A stretch of 7,025 nt of DNA, taken from NCBI GenBank assembly GCA_021787655.1, contig JAJYLM010000111.1, positions 1-7,025 on the forward strand, written 5' to 3'. Source of the DNA: a bacterium. GTDB lineage: Bacteria > JAMCPX01. The first letter of the stretch is position 1. Every line of letters starts with the position of its first letter. Under the pieces are notes generated by a model that saw only the letters and a program-made list of their open reading frames with translations, was not told where the DNA came from and made no database searches. This document shows, piece by piece, positions 6,025-7,025 of this stretch. Position numbers and translations under genes: made by a program.

Positions 6025-7025
6025 ATGGAAAAATTCAGAGACCACATACAACACGATATCCTGATCATGGACGGCGCAATGGGGACCATGCTGCAGAAGT
6101 CCGGCAAGCTCAAGCCCGGTATGGCGCCTGAGATTTTGAATGTCGATCAGCCGGAACTGCTCGTGAACATCCACCGTCAGTACATCGAAGCAGGTGCGAA
6201 TATCGTCGAGACCAATACCTTCGGAGCGAACAGGGTCAAGCTCAGGGAATTCGGACTTGCCCAGAAGGTTCGCGAGATCAACAGCGCGGCAGTTCGGAAC
6301 GCGCGTGCTGCAGCACAGGGCAATGCCTATGTTTCGGGCGATATCGGCCCGAGCGGCAAGTTCCTCGTCCCCGTCGGCGACCTCGATTTCGACGAAGCCG
6401 TGGACATCTATACGGAGCAGGCGGGCGCCCTGCTCGAGGCAGGCGTTGACCTGTTCTCCATTGAAACCATGATGGACATCAAGGAGATCCGGGCGGTCAT
6501 GATAGCGATACGCGGGCTGTGCGACCTGCCGGTCATGGCAATGATGACGTTCAACGACGACTACAGGACCACCCTGGGCACGCCGCCGGAGGCAGCGGCC
6601 ATCGTGCTCGAAGCGCTCGGAGCTGATGTCATCGGTGCAAACTGCAGCCTCGGCCCCGAAGGTATCTACAACGTCATCAAACGGATGTCGAGGGTGACCG
6701 GACTTCCGCTGATCTCCGAGGCGAACGCGGGCATGCCCGTTTTGAAGCACGGTGCGACGGTGTTTCCTGCGACGCCGGAACAGATGACCGAACACATGGA
6801 GCAGTCACTTGCGCTCGGGGTGCGCGTGTACGGCGGGTGCTGCGGCACGACCCCGGACCATATCAGGCACATCGCCCAAACCGGGTTCAGGCTGCACCAC
6901 AGTCTATCCTTCGAACAGAAGCATGACCTGTCTCTCAAGCTCGCGAGCAGAACGGAGTTCAGGGAGCTGGTCGCGGGCAGGGACACGCTGCTCATCGGAG
7001 AGCGGATCAATCCCACCGGCAAGAA
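6025..7025 (+). CDS. metH: Cobalamin-dependent methionine synthase, N-terminal part
   Basis: The first 333 codons of a gene that continues past the right edge. MetH transfers a methyl group from methyltetrahydrofolate through cobalamin to homocysteine in the cytoplasm. Residues about 10-290 form the complete homocysteine S-methyltransferase barrel: DGAMGT (16-21), ETNTFGAN (62-69), the zinc ligand C207 in GANCSLGP, and C272/C273 in GGCCGTTPDHIR. After a linker, GERINPTG (325-332) begins the pterin (methyltetrahydrofolate) binding domain, which rules out a stand-alone homocysteine or betaine methyltransferase. The sequence recalls the shorter MetH of anaerobes such as Thermotoga, whose C-terminal reactivation domain may be missing; the cobalamin part lies outside the window. 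ATG 6025 gives the expected distance to DGAMGT, and the frame is open upstream only to the stop at 5989-5991. No Shine-Dalgarno is visible. Confidence 0.95.
   Translation, partial: MEKFRDHIQHDILIMDGAMGTMLQKSGKLKPGMAPEILNVDQPELLVNIHRQYIEAGANIVETNTFGANRVKLREFGLAQKVREINSAAVRNARAAAQGNAYVSGDIGPSGKFLVPVGDLDFDEAVDIYTEQAGALLEAGVDLFSIETMMDIKEIRAVMIAIRGLCDLPVMAMMTFNDDYRTTLGTPPEAAAIVLEALGADVIGANCSLGPEGIYNVIKRMSRVTGLPLISEANAGMPVLKHGATVFPATPEQMTEHMEQSLALGVRVYGGCCGTTPDHIRHIAQTGFRLHHSLSFEQKHDLSLKLASRTEFRELVAGRDTLLIGERINPTGK

Noticed and set aside
5887..6795. 302-codon open frame on the - strand opposite metH
   Set aside because: It mirrors the metH reading frame, is rich in His, Arg and Asp without motifs, and metH is unmistakable.

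Overview
The window is a GC-rich stretch (by eye roughly 55-60% G+C) of an ordinary-looking bacterial chromosome. It carries seven protein genes and no RNA genes, insertion sequences, CRISPR arrays or phage genes. Tetrapyrrole synthesis (hemE), a B12-dependent methionine synthase of the zinc-site type, a TSUP-family transporter paired with a DUF1634 protein, and a periplasmic transglutaminase-like protein together fit a Gram-negative bacterium of the Nitrospirota or former Deltaproteobacteria kind. That placement is an impression from gene style and is not proved by any marker gene here.

Layout. Bases 95-2671 form a compact + strand operon: a membrane-anchored transglutaminase-like protein, then (28 bp later) a TauE/SafE-type anion exporter, then (overlapping stop and start) a small DUF1634 membrane protein. 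Bases 2672-2843 are intergenic and hold the most unusual non-coding element: 13 consecutive degenerate 7-bp repeats in perfect phase (2685-2775), much richer in A+T than the genes around them. A solitary DpnA-like adenine-specific DNA methyltransferase follows (2844-3641) with no restriction gene beside it. Next is hemE (3709-4755), complete with its recognised catalytic residues. A diacylglycerol-kinase-family lipid kinase lies on the - strand (4795-5844), converging on hemE. A 180-bp divergent region (5845-6024) separates it from metH, which starts at 6025 and runs off the right edge after its complete homocysteine-binding domain.

How the genes fit together. The first three genes probably act in the cell envelope. 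DUF1634 is a recurring partner of TSUP exporters, while the link to a transglutaminase-like protein is less usual. hemE and metH are core metabolism and appear independently transcribed. The methyltransferase resembles enzymes that modify GATC, and GATC is frequent in this window. Translation signals differ: the lipid kinase has a textbook Shine-Dalgarno and a good sigma70-like promoter, whereas the first + strand gene, the methyltransferase, hemE and metH have no convincing Shine-Dalgarno. Weak -10-like hexamers lie 6-9 bases before their ATGs, which raises the possibility of leaderless transcripts.

I did not find a clear new multi-gene system. The best leads are the heptad array, the solitary methyltransferase with an A8 tract ahead of its cofactor motif, and the transglutaminase-TSUP-DUF1634 gene set.
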